Of a stretch of DNA of 51,499 nucleotides, positions 1-8,825 are shown piece after piece. The stretch is taken from positions 1-51,499 of the IMG/VR virus record IMGVR_UViG_3300045776_000018, one strand, 5' to 3'. A program made the translations under genes and the position numbers. Origin of the DNA: a virus. The notes beneath the pieces are model-generated. The model was not told the DNA's origin and searched no databases. It was given only the letters and a program-made list of their open reading frames with translations. The first letter of the stretch is position 1; every line of letters begins with the position of its first letter.

Positions 1-1173
1 GAGTGCGAGGTTCTGTTCCGGCCCCTCGACAGCCCTGACGACGTGAGCCGGGTGCTGTCTCTGGAAGTGAATTTCGCGATCTTCGATGAGTTCGTGCAGA
101 TACACATGCGGATCATCGAGGCGATGTCGGCACGCTTGGGCCGGTTCAAATTTCCCGATGGTACGGAACCCACGGTGTGGGGCATGTGGGGATCGTCCAA
201 CCCCAGCACCGAGGACAACGCGTGGTTCGATTACCTGCACAACGACAAGCTGGTTGAGCGGATCGACATCTACCAGCCGGGCAACGACCCGCTGACGCTG
301 GCGGCGCGGCGAGGGATCAGTGGAGATGAGCGCAATGTCAGGTACTTCGTTCAGCCTAGCGGTCTCAGCGCCTCCGCCGAAAACCTCAATCACTTGCCGG
401 GTGGAAGGAAATATTACACCAACCAGATCATCGGCAAGTCCATCGCTTGGATCAAGCAGTTCATCGAAGCTGAGTGGGGTTTTAGTGCAGCCGGCAAGCC
501 TGTCGTTGCAAGCTTCAAACCTGAAATGCACATATCAAAGACGCCGCTGCAATACAATCGTCACCTACCACTCGTTGCCGGGGTTGATCCGGGCCTTGCT
601 GGATCGTCCTTCATATTCGGACAGGAAGATCACGGTGGTAGACTTAACGTCTTGGGCGAGTGTGTTCAGGCCGGATACGGAACGCGGCGACTGATTACCG
701 AAGTGGTGAAGCCCTACGTCCGCCGACGCTTCCCCGACGCACAGTTACTATTGGCCCCCGACCCTGCCGCCAACAATCGCGCCCAGAATGACGAGCGCAC
801 CGCTGTCTCGATCATGAAGGAATATTGGCCCTGCACCATCGAGAGTAACAACCGGCTCCCGCTGCGGCTCGACGCCATCGAATATTTCACCACTAAACTG
901 GTCTCATCCGGCCCGGCGTTCCAGATCGACCCATGGGAGTGCCCGGTGACGGTGCGCGCCCTGAAGGGCGGCTGGCGGTTTGAACTCAATGTTTCCAAGG
1001 ATGACATGATCCGGGGAGCGCAGCCCGAGAAAAACTCTTACAGCCATCCCGGCGATGGTTTGGGATATTTATGCCGCTATTTCCACAAAAGAGCAGGCCG
1101 GGAGTTGCAAGGTGGGCAGTCAGACCGTAGGTTCACACCACCGAAGTTCTCCAATAATTATATCTGGCGATAG
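1..1173 (+). CDS. terL: Terminase large subunit, 5' truncated by the window edge
   Basis: ATPase-nuclease motor that packages DNA into the prohead. The frame is open from base 1, so the N-terminus with Walker A lies outside; about 390 residues are visible. Near the start AIFDEF fits a Walker B/catalytic Glu segment. The C-terminal half looks like the RNase H-fold nuclease: an Asp in VAGVDPGLAG, a second Asp in LLLAPDPAANN, and a third in SHPGDGLGYL. A GTG at 43 could be mistaken for the start but lies inside the conserved ATPase region. A copy of the dispersed palindrome (740-753) encodes Gln-Leu-Leu-Leu just before the second acidic motif. The portal gene follows after 12 bp. Family assignment is from motif reading only. 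Confidence 0.9.
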   Translation, partial: ECEVLFRPLDSPDDVSRVLSLEVNFAIFDEFVQIHMRIIEAMSARLGRFKFPDGTEPTVWGMWGSSNPSTEDNAWFDYLHNDKLVERIDIYQPGNDPLTLAARRGISGDERNVRYFVQPSGLSASAENLNHLPGGRKYYTNQIIGKSIAWIKQFIEAEWGFSAAGKPVVASFKPEMHISKTPLQYNRHLPLVAGVDPGLAGSSFIFGQEDHGGRLNVLGECVQAGYGTRRLITEVVKPYVRRRFPDAQLLLAPDPAANNRAQNDERTAVSIMKEYWPCTIESNNRLPLRLDAIEYFTTKLVSSGPAFQIDPWECPVTVRALKGGWRFELNVSKDDMIRGAQPEKNSYSHPGDGLGYLCRYFHKRAGRELQGGQSDRRFTPPKFSNNYIWR

Positions 1174-1185
1174 GAGCCGACCATC

Positions 1186-3480
1186 ATGGCGCTTACTAAC
1201 TATGGTGTCACTGATACCGGGACGCTCGAACCGCCCGGTGTTGATGTTCCCGACAGCGCCGACAACCCGGCCCCGATCAAGAGGATCGACCCCCGCGCGT
1301 TGATGGAGCTTGGGCAGCGCTTCGGGATGCTGTTCATGCAGTATCGCGCTGATCGTCGCATCGCGGAGCTACGCTGGCTTCGCAACCAGCGGCAGTATCT
1401 TGGCATCTATGACCCGGATATTGAGAAGGAGCTTGCGCCGAACCGCTCGCGCGCCTACCCACGCATCACAAGGGTCAAATGTATCTCTGTTCTGTCACGT
1501 CTTATGAATTTGATGTTTCAGGGCACCGAGAACAACTGGAGCATCGAGGCCGATCCGCTGCCGGCGCTGACCACCAAGGATATAATGGATGCGATCCAAG
1601 CGCAGCAGGAGCAGGACGCCAAACTGGCCCCGCCGCCAGACCCCAACGCGCCTCCTGACCCGCAGACCGGCCAGCCCCCCGCCCCGCCCGCGCCGGAGGT
1701 TGACCTTCCTTACGTGATCAAGGCGATCCAGACGCTGGGGCGCAAGCGCGCCTCGGACCTGACCGACCTGATTTCCGACCAGCTACAGGAGCTTGGCGGC
1801 GACCAGAGCTACGACTATGTCGCGCTCAACCGCAACGTGGTGAAAAGTGGTATCATCTACGGCCTTGGTGTGCTTGTCGGACCCTACGCCAAGGCCGTCT
1901 CGGCGGTGGATGTCGAACTTGATCCCAACACCAAGCAGCCCAAGATCGTCAAGAAGGACATCTACAAGCCGGTGTTCCAGTGGAAGTCGATATGGGACAT
2001 CTTCCCCGACATGGCGGCGAAGACGCTTGACAGCATGGACGGCCACTTTGAGCGTCATATTATGTCGCGCAGCCAAGTGCTGGAGCTTCGCAACCGTGAG
2101 GACTTTTTTGTCGCGCAGATCGACAAGTATCTTGGGGATCACCAGCAGGGCAACTATCGACCGCTCGAATATGAGACCGAACTGCGGGCCATGGGCGTCA
2201 AGATCAATGTCAATGAGATGAAGACCGAAACGCTCAAGTATGAGTTGCTGTCTTGGCATGGACCCATCTCTGCGGCGACGTTGCGTCAATGCGGTGTTGA
2301 GGTTCCCGACGACAAGATGGGGAGTGAGGTTCTGGCCGAGCTTTGGATGATCGACAACAACGTCATCAAGGCCGACATCAATCCGTGGGCCAAGCTCAAC
2401 GAAGATGTCAAGATGTTCCACTATTTCCTCTTTGACGAGGACGATACCTCGCCCGTTGGACAGGGGTTGCCGAACGTCATCCGTGACAGTCAGATGTCTG
2501 TGTCGGCGGCGACGCGCATGTTGCTCGACAATGCCAGCGTCGTGTGTGGGCCACAGATCGAGGTCAACACCGACCTGTTGCGCCCTGATCAAGACCTCAC
2601 GTCCATTGCGTCCTACAAGGTATGGTATCGCGAAGGGACTGGGGCTGACGCGCAGTATCCGGCGGTGCGCAACGTCAGCATCGATGCACACTTGGATGAC
2701 TTGATGAAGGTCATCGAGTTGTTCATGAAATTTGCCGACAGCGAGAGCTTCGTCGGCCCGGCGACCGGCGGTGATATGAGCCAAGCCCCCAGCGAACCCA
2801 TGCGTACCGCCGCCGGGGCGAGCATGTTGCGTGGTGACGCCGCCCTGCCCTTCAAGGACATCGTCCGCAACTTCGACCGCTTCACCCAGAGCGTGATCTT
2901 GAGCGTGGTGCAGTTCAACCGGCTGTTCAATCCCGACAAAGCGCCGGAAGGAGAGTACAATGTCATCGCTCGCGGCGCGACATCACTGATCGCCAAGGAA
3001 GTGCGTGGTTCACAAGTCGATCAGCTTGCCGCGACCCTCACCCCTGAAGAGAAGCCCTTCGTTAACATGCAGAAACTGGTTGAGGAACGGTTCAAGACCC
3101 GCGATCTTACCGACATGCTGCTCCCCGACGACGAGGTTGCGGCCAACCAAGCGCAGCAATCGGCTATGACGCAGGCTCAGCAACAGCTTGCCGACCAGTT
3201 GCAGCAGGCCAACACGCGCAAGCTGCTCTCCGACGCTTACAAGAACATCACACAGGGCAACAAGAACAACGCCGCCACCGATGGAAGTCAGGTGGACACC
3301 GCGTTGAACCTGTTACAGCAAGGGGTACAACATGCAACAGGTGGAACAGGACAACCTCCGGGCGGCGCTCCAGCGGATCAAGGAGGCCAAGGGGTCCAGT
3401 CTGTATCAGGACTTCCAGACACTGGTGCTGTTCCGGCTGGACCGAGCCAAATCGGCGCTGGTGGAGGCCCCGCCGGCTGA
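1186..3480 (+). CDS. Portal protein
   Basis: A 764-residue protein directly after TerL and before scaffold and capsid, the usual place of the dodecameric portal through which DNA enters and leaves. The length fits large podoviral portals of the P22/N4-like type. A long Pro/Ala-rich insert lies near residues 145-170. The C-terminal 100 residues are Gln-rich, then Gly/Pro-rich, probably a flexible crown or tail. An AGGAG ribosome-binding site precedes the ATG. The last 150 bp overlap the next gene in another frame. The call rests mainly on position, size and overall composition; I see no single diagnostic motif. Confidence 0.82.
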   Translation: MALTNYGVTDTGTLEPPGVDVPDSADNPAPIKRIDPRALMELGQRFGMLFMQYRADRRIAELRWLRNQRQYLGIYDPDIEKELAPNRSRAYPRITRVKCISVLSRLMNLMFQGTENNWSIEADPLPALTTKDIMDAIQAQQEQDAKLAPPPDPNAPPDPQTGQPPAPPAPEVDLPYVIKAIQTLGRKRASDLTDLISDQLQELGGDQSYDYVALNRNVVKSGIIYGLGVLVGPYAKAVSAVDVELDPNTKQPKIVKKDIYKPVFQWKSIWDIFPDMAAKTLDSMDGHFERHIMSRSQVLELRNREDFFVAQIDKYLGDHQQGNYRPLEYETELRAMGVKINVNEMKTETLKYELLSWHGPISAATLRQCGVEVPDDKMGSEVLAELWMIDNNVIKADINPWAKLNEDVKMFHYFLFDEDDTSPVGQGLPNVIRDSQMSVSAATRMLLDNASVVCGPQIEVNTDLLRPDQDLTSIASYKVWYREGTGADAQYPAVRNVSIDAHLDDLMKVIELFMKFADSESFVGPATGGDMSQAPSEPMRTAAGASMLRGDAALPFKDIVRNFDRFTQSVILSVVQFNRLFNPDKAPEGEYNVIARGATSLIAKEVRGSQVDQLAATLTPEEKPFVNMQKLVEERFKTRDLTDMLLPDDEVAANQAQQSAMTQAQQQLADQLQQANTRKLLSDAYKNITQGNKNNAATDGSQVDTALNLLQQGVQHATGGTGQPPGGAPADQGGQGVQSVSGLPDTGAVPAGPSQIGAGGGPAG

Positions 3481-3568
3481 GATGGCCCGCGTCCAAGGCG
3501 AAGCCCAAGCATATAAGAAGCTACTGGACGAATTAAAGCGTGCAACCTTCATACAAGGAGACAAATAA
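3332..3568 (+). CDS. Small alpha-helical protein overlapping the portal gene
   Basis: A 78-residue charged helical protein that starts inside the low-complexity 3' end of the portal gene (about 149 bp overlap, +1 frame relative to it). An AAGGGG ribosome-binding site lies 6 bp before the ATG, and the C-terminal part (GEAQAYKKLLDELKR) looks like an amphipathic helix. The scaffold gene starts 3 bp after its stop, which supports translation. Small helical proteins between portal and scaffold are common in podoviral head modules. Function unknown. Confidence 0.65.
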   Translation: MQQVEQDNLRAALQRIKEAKGSSLYQDFQTLVLFRLDRAKSALVEAPPAEMARVQGEAQAYKKLLDELKRATFIQGDK

Positions 3569-3571
3569 GCT

Positions 3572-4483
3572 ATGGTCGATCTGCCCAACCCCACAGTAAC
3601 TGCGGATGAAACGCCGCAAGAAGACGACTTTTCGGCGGCGTTTGCCTCGCTGACAGCGCCGGAAGATAATCCCGAGGCCACAGTTACTGTGACGCCGCCG
3701 GAGACGCCCGCTGTCCCGCCGGTCCAGTCTGAAACACCCACCACGCCTGTGGTGGATGACCAGACCACGTTCATCGATCCCGAGGCGGCGCTGAACCCGG
3801 CGACGCAGACCCCGGAGGCCCCCAAGCCCCCGGCGCTGACGCTCGATGACAGCTTCATCGACAAGTTCGCGCAGGCGATGCAGAATTCGCAGCCGAGACC
3901 GCCTGCCCCCGCTCAGACGGCCCCGGTGCAGCAGACGCCCCCGGCGCTGTATAACCAGCAGGAAGCGGCGTTCCTGACAGAATACCAGAAGGACTACCCT
4001 GACGTAGCGCAGGCGCAGGCGCTACAGATGCGCGCTAACAACCAAGTGCTGCTCAACCATGTGTTTCAGGAGGTCCACAAGGCGTACAAGCCCTACATGG
4101 ACCAGTTGGAAGCCTTGCTTGAGGATCGTCACATGGCGAACCTCAAGACGACGGTTCCCGACTATGACGATAGTCTGGTGGACAAGGTCAGTTCTTGGGT
4201 TGAAACACAACCAGCCTACTTGAAAGCCGCCTACACCCATGTTATGGAACGCGGGACACAGGACGAAGTGGCCGATTTGGTGTCGCGTTTCAGGGCTGCT
4301 AACCCAGCCTCCGCGCAGCAGCAGACGGCAACTACCCCGGCCAAACCCGCACTACCACCAGCCGCCAAAAAAGCGGCGGCTGCGTTGGCTCCAGTCAGCG
4401 GAAAGCGCTCGGCAATTGTGACGGACGGTATCGATCCGAATGATTTCGGCTCGGCGTTCGAGCGGTATGCCAAGCAAAACTGA
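3572..4483 (+). CDS. Scaffolding protein
   Basis: A 303-residue protein, acidic and Pro/Thr/Glu-rich over the first 130 residues, then predicted helical (about residues 125-225), then an Ala/Lys/Pro-rich tail. Position between portal and major capsid and this composition fit a scaffold or capsid-assembly protein that is lost before DNA packaging. Two copies of the dispersed palindrome fall in its first 40 codons (3592-3604, 3679-3691), encoding TVTAD and TVTVT. A C-terminal positively charged capsid-binding region is plausible but not shown. Confidence 0.75.
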   Translation: MVDLPNPTVTADETPQEDDFSAAFASLTAPEDNPEATVTVTPPETPAVPPVQSETPTTPVVDDQTTFIDPEAALNPATQTPEAPKPPALTLDDSFIDKFAQAMQNSQPRPPAPAQTAPVQQTPPALYNQQEAAFLTEYQKDYPDVAQAQALQMRANNQVLLNHVFQEVHKAYKPYMDQLEALLEDRHMANLKTTVPDYDDSLVDKVSSWVETQPAYLKAAYTHVMERGTQDEVADLVSRFRAANPASAQQQTATTPAKPALPPAAKKAAAALAPVSGKRSAIVTDGIDPNDFGSAFERYAKQN

Positions 4484-4500
4484 CCTAACAGGAGCCACAC

Positions 4501-5547
4501 ATGACACAGATCACCGGATATGGCGATATTACCCCCGCGCTCGCCGCGTGGGCGAATGTTCAGATGCTGAAGCGCGCGATACCTCTTCTGCATATCGAAA
4601 AATTCGGCCAGACCTATACCTTGCCGACCAATTCGACGCAGACCGCCAAGTTCCGCCGCTACTTCCTGCAAGGTGCGGGCGGCTCGGCTGGTACGAACAC
4701 GGCGGGTTCGGCGTTCTTCATTCCGGTTGCGACGACGCCGCTGGTCGAAGGCGTGACCCCCTCCGGCTCGATGCTCGCCAATCAGGACTATACGGTCCAG
4801 CTTGCGCAGTATGGCGACTTCGTCACCATCACCGATGTGGTGAATGACACGCACCCGGACAACATCTTGACGGAAGCGACGGAAATCCTAGGTGAGAGCG
4901 CCGCAGTAACTGTGGAGACGCTGCGCTACAACGTGCTGAAGGCCGGTCTGAACGTCTTCTATGCCGGCAAGGTGGCCTCGCGCTCCCTGATCGTGACGGC
5001 GATTGCCCTGACCGATCAGCGCTCCGTGACCACGGCCTTGAACCGTCAGAACTCCAAGAAGATCACCAAAGTGGTCGCCTCGACCGCCGACTTCAACACG
5101 AAATCGGTCGAAGCCAGCTACATGGCGATCTGTCATCCCGACCTCGAAAGCGATCTGCGCAACGTCGCCGGCTTCAAAGTGGTGGCCGACTACGGCCCGC
5201 ACACGACGCCGTTCGAGGGTGAAATCGGCTCGCTCGAACAGGTGCGCTACCTGACCTCGACCGTCTTCGCGCCGTGGGCCGATGCGGGCGGGGCGGTTTC
5301 GACCGCCTTCCGCTCGACCAGCGGCACCAACGCCGATGTCTACCCGATCCTGATCCTCGGTCGTGACGCCTTCGGCCTTGTCCCGCTGAAGGGCAAATCG
5401 TCCATGACGCCCATGGTCGTCAATCCCAAGCCGGCGAGCGGCGATCCTCTTGCTCAGAGGGGAACTGTAGGCTGGAAATTGTGGACTGGCACGGTGATCC
5501 TGCAAGACGCCTACATGGCCCGTTTGGAAGTGGCCTGCTCGCAGTAA
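4501..5547 (+). CDS. Major capsid protein, N4-gp56 family
   Basis: A 348-residue HK97-fold shell protein. Recognisable family features are the N-terminal GYGDITPALAAWA region, the TPLVEGVTP stretch near residue 80, the segment YTVQLAQYGDFVTITDVVND near residues 98-117, and the helix with TVETLRYNVLKAGLNVFYAG. Length is typical. AGGAG precedes the ATG. One palindrome copy (4902-4914) encodes AVTVE. It follows the scaffold gene with a 17-bp gap and is probably among the most abundant products. Confidence 0.92.
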   Translation: MTQITGYGDITPALAAWANVQMLKRAIPLLHIEKFGQTYTLPTNSTQTAKFRRYFLQGAGGSAGTNTAGSAFFIPVATTPLVEGVTPSGSMLANQDYTVQLAQYGDFVTITDVVNDTHPDNILTEATEILGESAAVTVETLRYNVLKAGLNVFYAGKVASRSLIVTAIALTDQRSVTTALNRQNSKKITKVVASTADFNTKSVEASYMAICHPDLESDLRNVAGFKVVADYGPHTTPFEGEIGSLEQVRYLTSTVFAPWADAGGAVSTAFRSTSGTNADVYPILILGRDAFGLVPLKGKSSMTPMVVNPKPASGDPLAQRGTVGWKLWTGTVILQDAYMARLEVACSQ

Positions 5548-5628
5548 TAACGGCGCAGCGTGGGCCGCTGAGTTGGAAATCTCGGCGGCTTACAAAGACT
5601 TCGCCAGAACGCATTAGGAGCTACGACC

Positions 5629-6018
5629 ATGACCACCGACGTAATTGACACCCAACTCCACCTTACCGCGTTTCCGGCCCAGTATATCGGACCCGGTACG
5701 CTCATCGGCAACCCGGCGCTGCTTGACCCCGTTTCGCAGATCAACGGCTATTTCACCGGCTCCGGCAATAACGTGCAGATCAGTGCTGGTGAGGCCGTTC
5801 AGGAGGTCGAAATCTTCAACGTGACGGATAACGTGTGGTGGGTTTGGAGGCGTGGCCTCCCGGCGACCAACACGATCAAGACCGTCGCCGCTGGAACGCA
5901 AACCCTTGACACCACCAGCGCCATCGTCGTCACCACCGTTGAGGGCAAATCCGTCATTGTGCTGGCGGCAGCGGCGGTGCCGTCCGCGAAACTGATCCTC
6001 TACAAAATCGTCGGCTAA
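5629..6018 (+). CDS. Probable head decoration or small structural protein
   Basis: A 129-residue beta-rich, Val/Thr-rich protein with no charged tail or signal. It follows the capsid gene with a good AGGAG site and is itself followed by a rho-independent terminator (6046-6079). Small beta-sandwich proteins in this position often decorate capsids. No family motif recognised, so the role is inferred from context. Confidence 0.55.
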   Translation: MTTDVIDTQLHLTAFPAQYIGPGTLIGNPALLDPVSQINGYFTGSGNNVQISAGEAVQEVEIFNVTDNVWWVWRRGLPATNTIKTVAAGTQTLDTTSAIVVTTVEGKSVIVLAAAAVPSAKLILYKIVG

Positions 6019-6045
6019 CGCGCTCCCTGACGATTGGCCGACACA

Positions 6046-6079
6046 GGGGCAGGGTGCTTAAAACCCCTGCCCCATTTTT
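6046..6079 (+). terminator. Rho-independent terminator inside the structural operon
   Basis: A 9-bp GC-rich stem (6046-6054 with 6065-6073), a 10-base loop and a run of five T (6075-6079). It lies between the decoration and the next gene, so it probably reduces read-through from the highly expressed capsid genes. Confidence 0.8.
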
Positions 6080-6092
6080 GTAAGAGGACGCC

Positions 6093-6350
6093 ATGGGCGA
6101 TAATGTCCGCATCGAGAAAATGGCCAACGGCTATACTATCCGCATGACCGATCCGAAGATCGTCAAGGCCAACGAAGCTCGTGATTTCAGCAAGAAGAAT
6201 GCTCCCCGCTACCGCGATCCCGAGCGTGAGTTTGTCTTCACCGATATTGACAAGGTGCTGGCATGGCTTAAGCTTAACCTCGATAAAGCGCTGCCGGAAG
6301 ATGACTTCTCAAGCAGCTTTGACGCATGTTGCGCCGCAGGAGACGACTAG
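6093..6350 (+). CDS. Small hypothetical protein
   Basis: An 85-residue acidic-basic mixed protein preceded by AGAGGA. It ends 1 bp before the next ATG, suggesting coupled translation. First gene after the internal terminator. It ends with two adjacent Cys and an acidic tail (CCAAGDD). Virion-module position suggests a structural or assembly role; none can be shown. Confidence 0.6.
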   Translation: MGDNVRIEKMANGYTIRMTDPKIVKANEARDFSKKNAPRYRDPEREFVFTDIDKVLAWLKLNLDKALPEDDFSSSFDACCAAGDD

Positions 6351-6351
6351 A

Positions 6352-6657
6352 ATGGCTGAACAAAACCAACCCCAGACCAAGAGGCTCGGTAAGCTGCCGG
6401 AGACGATCCGCATCTCGCTGGAGGACAACGACAAAATCCCGCCGACCGGCCAGTTCATCGGGATCAATGGCAAAGCCTATATGCTCAGGGCTGGCCAAGA
6501 AGTGGATGTCCCGATTGGCATTATCGAAGCCCTCGACAACGCCGTGGAGAGCGTCCCGGAACTCAATGCCTCCAATCAGGTCGTCGGGTGGCGGTCCCGG
6601 CTGCGCTTCCCCTATCGCGTCATTCGCCGCAAGCGCGGTGATGAAGAGGCCGCGTAA
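6352..6657 (+). CDS. Small virion-associated protein
   Basis: A 101-residue protein. The ATG at 6352 is chosen because CAGGAG lies upstream and the longer frame would overlap the previous gene. It holds a compact segment (YMLRAGQEVDVPIGIIEALDNAV) like that of small proteins next to head-tail adaptors in N4-capsid-type phages, then a basic tail. It ends 2 bp before the adaptor gene. Function unknown. Confidence 0.65.
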   Translation: MAEQNQPQTKRLGKLPETIRISLEDNDKIPPTGQFIGINGKAYMLRAGQEVDVPIGIIEALDNAVESVPELNASNQVVGWRSRLRFPYRVIRRKRGDEEAA

Positions 6658-6659
6658 TC

Positions 6660-7430
6660 ATGAACCTGTCCGGTCTGCTCAGAGAGCTTCGTCACAACAT
6701 GCTTCGCGACAGATCGGACTTGGTCTCAGGGCCGTCCGACCAACTGTGGGATGACGAAACGCTCGTCACCTACATCAACGAGGCCCAAAACAGGTTCTGT
6801 CGCGAGGCTTTGATCATCCGCGACAGCGCCACCCCGGCGGTCACACAGTTACTATTGGAGGCCGGACGGACGGTTTACGACCTCCACCCCTCCGTGCTTG
6901 GTGTGCTGTCGATGAAATACCCGGCGGACGCCGGCGACCTCGCCCGCGCCGGTCATGCCGTCCTTGGCACCTATTATATGCCCGACACCTATTTCTTCGA
7001 CCCCGGCATATTGTCCAATCTGCCGCCCGGCAAGGTCAAGGCGTTCACCACCGATGAAGGCTTCAGCAACGACATCAACGGTTCATCCGGTGTCTCGCAG
7101 TTGCGTGTCTACCCGGTGCCGACCGCCGAGTGGGCACAAACTCTGAGCCTGCGCGTGGTGCGTGGCCCGCTTACGCAACTCACTCTCAACGATCTTGAGG
7201 CTTATCCCGACGTTCCTGCGGATCAACACATCAACATGCTTGACTGGGCGGCTTACCTCGCGCTACGTGGGGCAGATCACGATGTCGAGGATCAGGCGAG
7301 GGCTGAGGGCTTCAAAGCCGCATTTCTGGAAAACGTCGCTGACGCTCGCAAGGAAGCGATGCGCAAGTTGTTCACTCCGCTCCAGTGGGGATTTGGGAGG
7401 AACGGCTTTAGCTGGCAGGGGAACATCTGA
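6660..7430 (+). CDS. Head-tail adaptor (connector) protein
   Basis: A 256-residue protein. The N-terminal helices (RHNMLRDRSD ... LWDDETLVTYINEAQNRFCREA) are typical of podoviral head-completion or adaptor proteins that dock under the portal. The C-terminal part has DWAAYLALRGADHD and a helical end, also usual in this group. A palindrome copy at 6844-6857 encodes TQLLLE. GAGG precedes the start. Exact docking role inferred from order (portal, capsid, adaptor). Confidence 0.72.
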   Translation: MNLSGLLRELRHNMLRDRSDLVSGPSDQLWDDETLVTYINEAQNRFCREALIIRDSATPAVTQLLLEAGRTVYDLHPSVLGVLSMKYPADAGDLARAGHAVLGTYYMPDTYFFDPGILSNLPPGKVKAFTTDEGFSNDINGSSGVSQLRVYPVPTAEWAQTLSLRVVRGPLTQLTLNDLEAYPDVPADQHINMLDWAAYLALRGADHDVEDQARAEGFKAAFLENVADARKEAMRKLFTPLQWGFGRNGFSWQGNI

Positions 7431-7432
7431 CC

Positions 7433-8803
7433 ATGGCCGATAACCCTATTGTTGATCTTCGCCCCCGGCAGAGTTTCCAGTCGGTGCAGGACGCTTTGAA
7501 CGCGGCGACAGCACAGTCCCAAAGTGACTATTACACCAACCAGCCACAGGCTCCAACTTTTCAAGGCGTTCCACCGCCAGCCGCCCCGCCAGCCGCCCCG
7601 CCAGCCGCCCCGCAGGGTGCGACGCCCGGCGACTATGCGACCGTGGCCGGTCTGGCGGCGTCACCGCTGCTCAGCAAGGGCGTCCGCAACTTCGTCGGCA
7701 CCAAACTCGGGCTGATCAAGACCTCGGCTGCGGCGGCTGCGGCGGCTCCTGCCTCCCCGATACCCGGCACCAAACTCGGGCTGATCAAGACCTCGGCTGC
7801 GGCGGCTGCGGCGGCTCCTGCCTCCCCGATACCCGGCACACCACCGTCGCAGAGCGAGGCTCCAGCGGCTGCGGAAGCCCCAGCCGCTGCGGAAGCCCCA
7901 GCCGCTGCGGAAGCCCCCGCTGGCAAAGGGTTCGGTACGCGCACGGCTGCGCCAGCCGGTGAGCCGCTATTCGTTGACACCCCAAGCGCAAGCCTGAAAA
8001 CGCCCGGAGGTTTTGGCAAGCGTACCCTCGCGCAAGGCGTTTCCAAGGTTGCCGGTGCGGCGGCGGAAGCGGCCCCGGCTGCGGAAACGTGGCTCGGCGC
8101 GCTCCGCCCCGGCCTTGCGGAAGGCGCAAGCGTCGCAAGTCGCATCGCGGCTCCGGTCGGCGCGGCTTACGCGCTCGCGCAGGCCACCGGACACGCTGAT
8201 TACGGACCATGGGCGCAGCAGGCGATGGACAGCGGCATCGATGATCTGGCGGCACGGCAGCAAGCGGGGCTGACCGGCGCGGGACTGTGGGGAGCGAAGG
8301 CCGGATTGACCGCCAAAGTCATGGCGAACCAGTTTGCTGACAGTACCGGGTTCTCCACGCTGGTGGATAAGGGCCTTCCAGCGGTTGGAGGCTTCATTTC
8401 CGGCGCGTTCGGCGGCAACCCCAGCGCTCCGCAGCCCCCCGCCGCTGCGCCGAAGCCCGCCCCTGCCCCGCTGTCTCAGGAGGCTGCGTGGGGCACACCC
8501 AACCACCCGGCCACGCAAATCTATAAGCTGCCTCCCGCCGACTTCCGCAGCACAATCGAGGGCATGAACAATCAAGACATCCAAGCGCTAATGGGGATGA
8601 TGAGGCCGCCGCAGCCCAGTCAGAACGAGCAGATGCTTCAGTCGTTGCACGCCATCTACAATATGCAGCTACAGGGTGAGCTTGCGAAAGCCGGAAATGA
8701 CCCGAAGAAGCAGGCGCAGGCGTGGGAGAACCACACTCGACGGCTGTTTACGACGGAGGGCAAGGGCGTTGGCAGTATGAACCCGGCGCTCCAAACGCAG
8801 TAA
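7433..8803 (+). CDS. Ala/Pro-rich virion protein with tandem repeats
   Basis: A 456-residue low-complexity protein, strongly Ala/Pro-rich. A 23-residue unit (TKLGLIKTS, seven Ala, PASPIPG) occurs twice in tandem from a 69-bp duplication, followed by three EAPAAA-type hexapeptides. Hydrophobic Gly/Ala stretches lie near residues 220-330, and the C-terminal 100 residues are more ordered, with Gln/Met-rich helices. Its place just upstream of the giant protein suggests an internal-core or ejection partner. No catalytic motif seen. Confidence 0.6.
   Translation: MADNPIVDLRPRQSFQSVQDALNAATAQSQSDYYTNQPQAPTFQGVPPPAAPPAAPPAAPQGATPGDYATVAGLAASPLLSKGVRNFVGTKLGLIKTSAAAAAAAPASPIPGTKLGLIKTSAAAAAAAPASPIPGTPPSQSEAPAAAEAPAAAEAPAAAEAPAGKGFGTRTAAPAGEPLFVDTPSASLKTPGGFGKRTLAQGVSKVAGAAAEAAPAAETWLGALRPGLAEGASVASRIAAPVGAAYALAQATGHADYGPWAQQAMDSGIDDLAARQQAGLTGAGLWGAKAGLTAKVMANQFADSTGFSTLVDKGLPAVGGFISGAFGGNPSAPQPPAAAPKPAPAPLSQEAAWGTPNHPATQIYKLPPADFRSTIEGMNNQDIQALMGMMRPPQPSQNEQMLQSLHAIYNMQLQGELAKAGNDPKKQAQAWENHTRRLFTTEGKGVGSMNPALQTQ
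7697..7834 (+). repeat. 69-bp perfect tandem duplication
   Basis: Two copies, 7697-7765 and 7766-7834, each encoding 23 residues in frame. The identity suggests a recent duplication or ongoing length variation. Confidence 0.9.
7856..7909 (+). repeat. 18-bp tandem repeat, three units
   Basis: Three near-identical 18-bp units coding for EAPAAA, in the same low-complexity protein. Confidence 0.85.
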
Positions 8804-8825
8804 GTACGGTAGTTGAGGGCGGCGC

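Noticed and set aside
1783-2784. Long minus-strand open frame (333 codons) opposite the portal gene
   Set aside because: It mirrors GC-rich third positions of the portal gene, has no ribosome-binding site and a composition unlike a folded protein.
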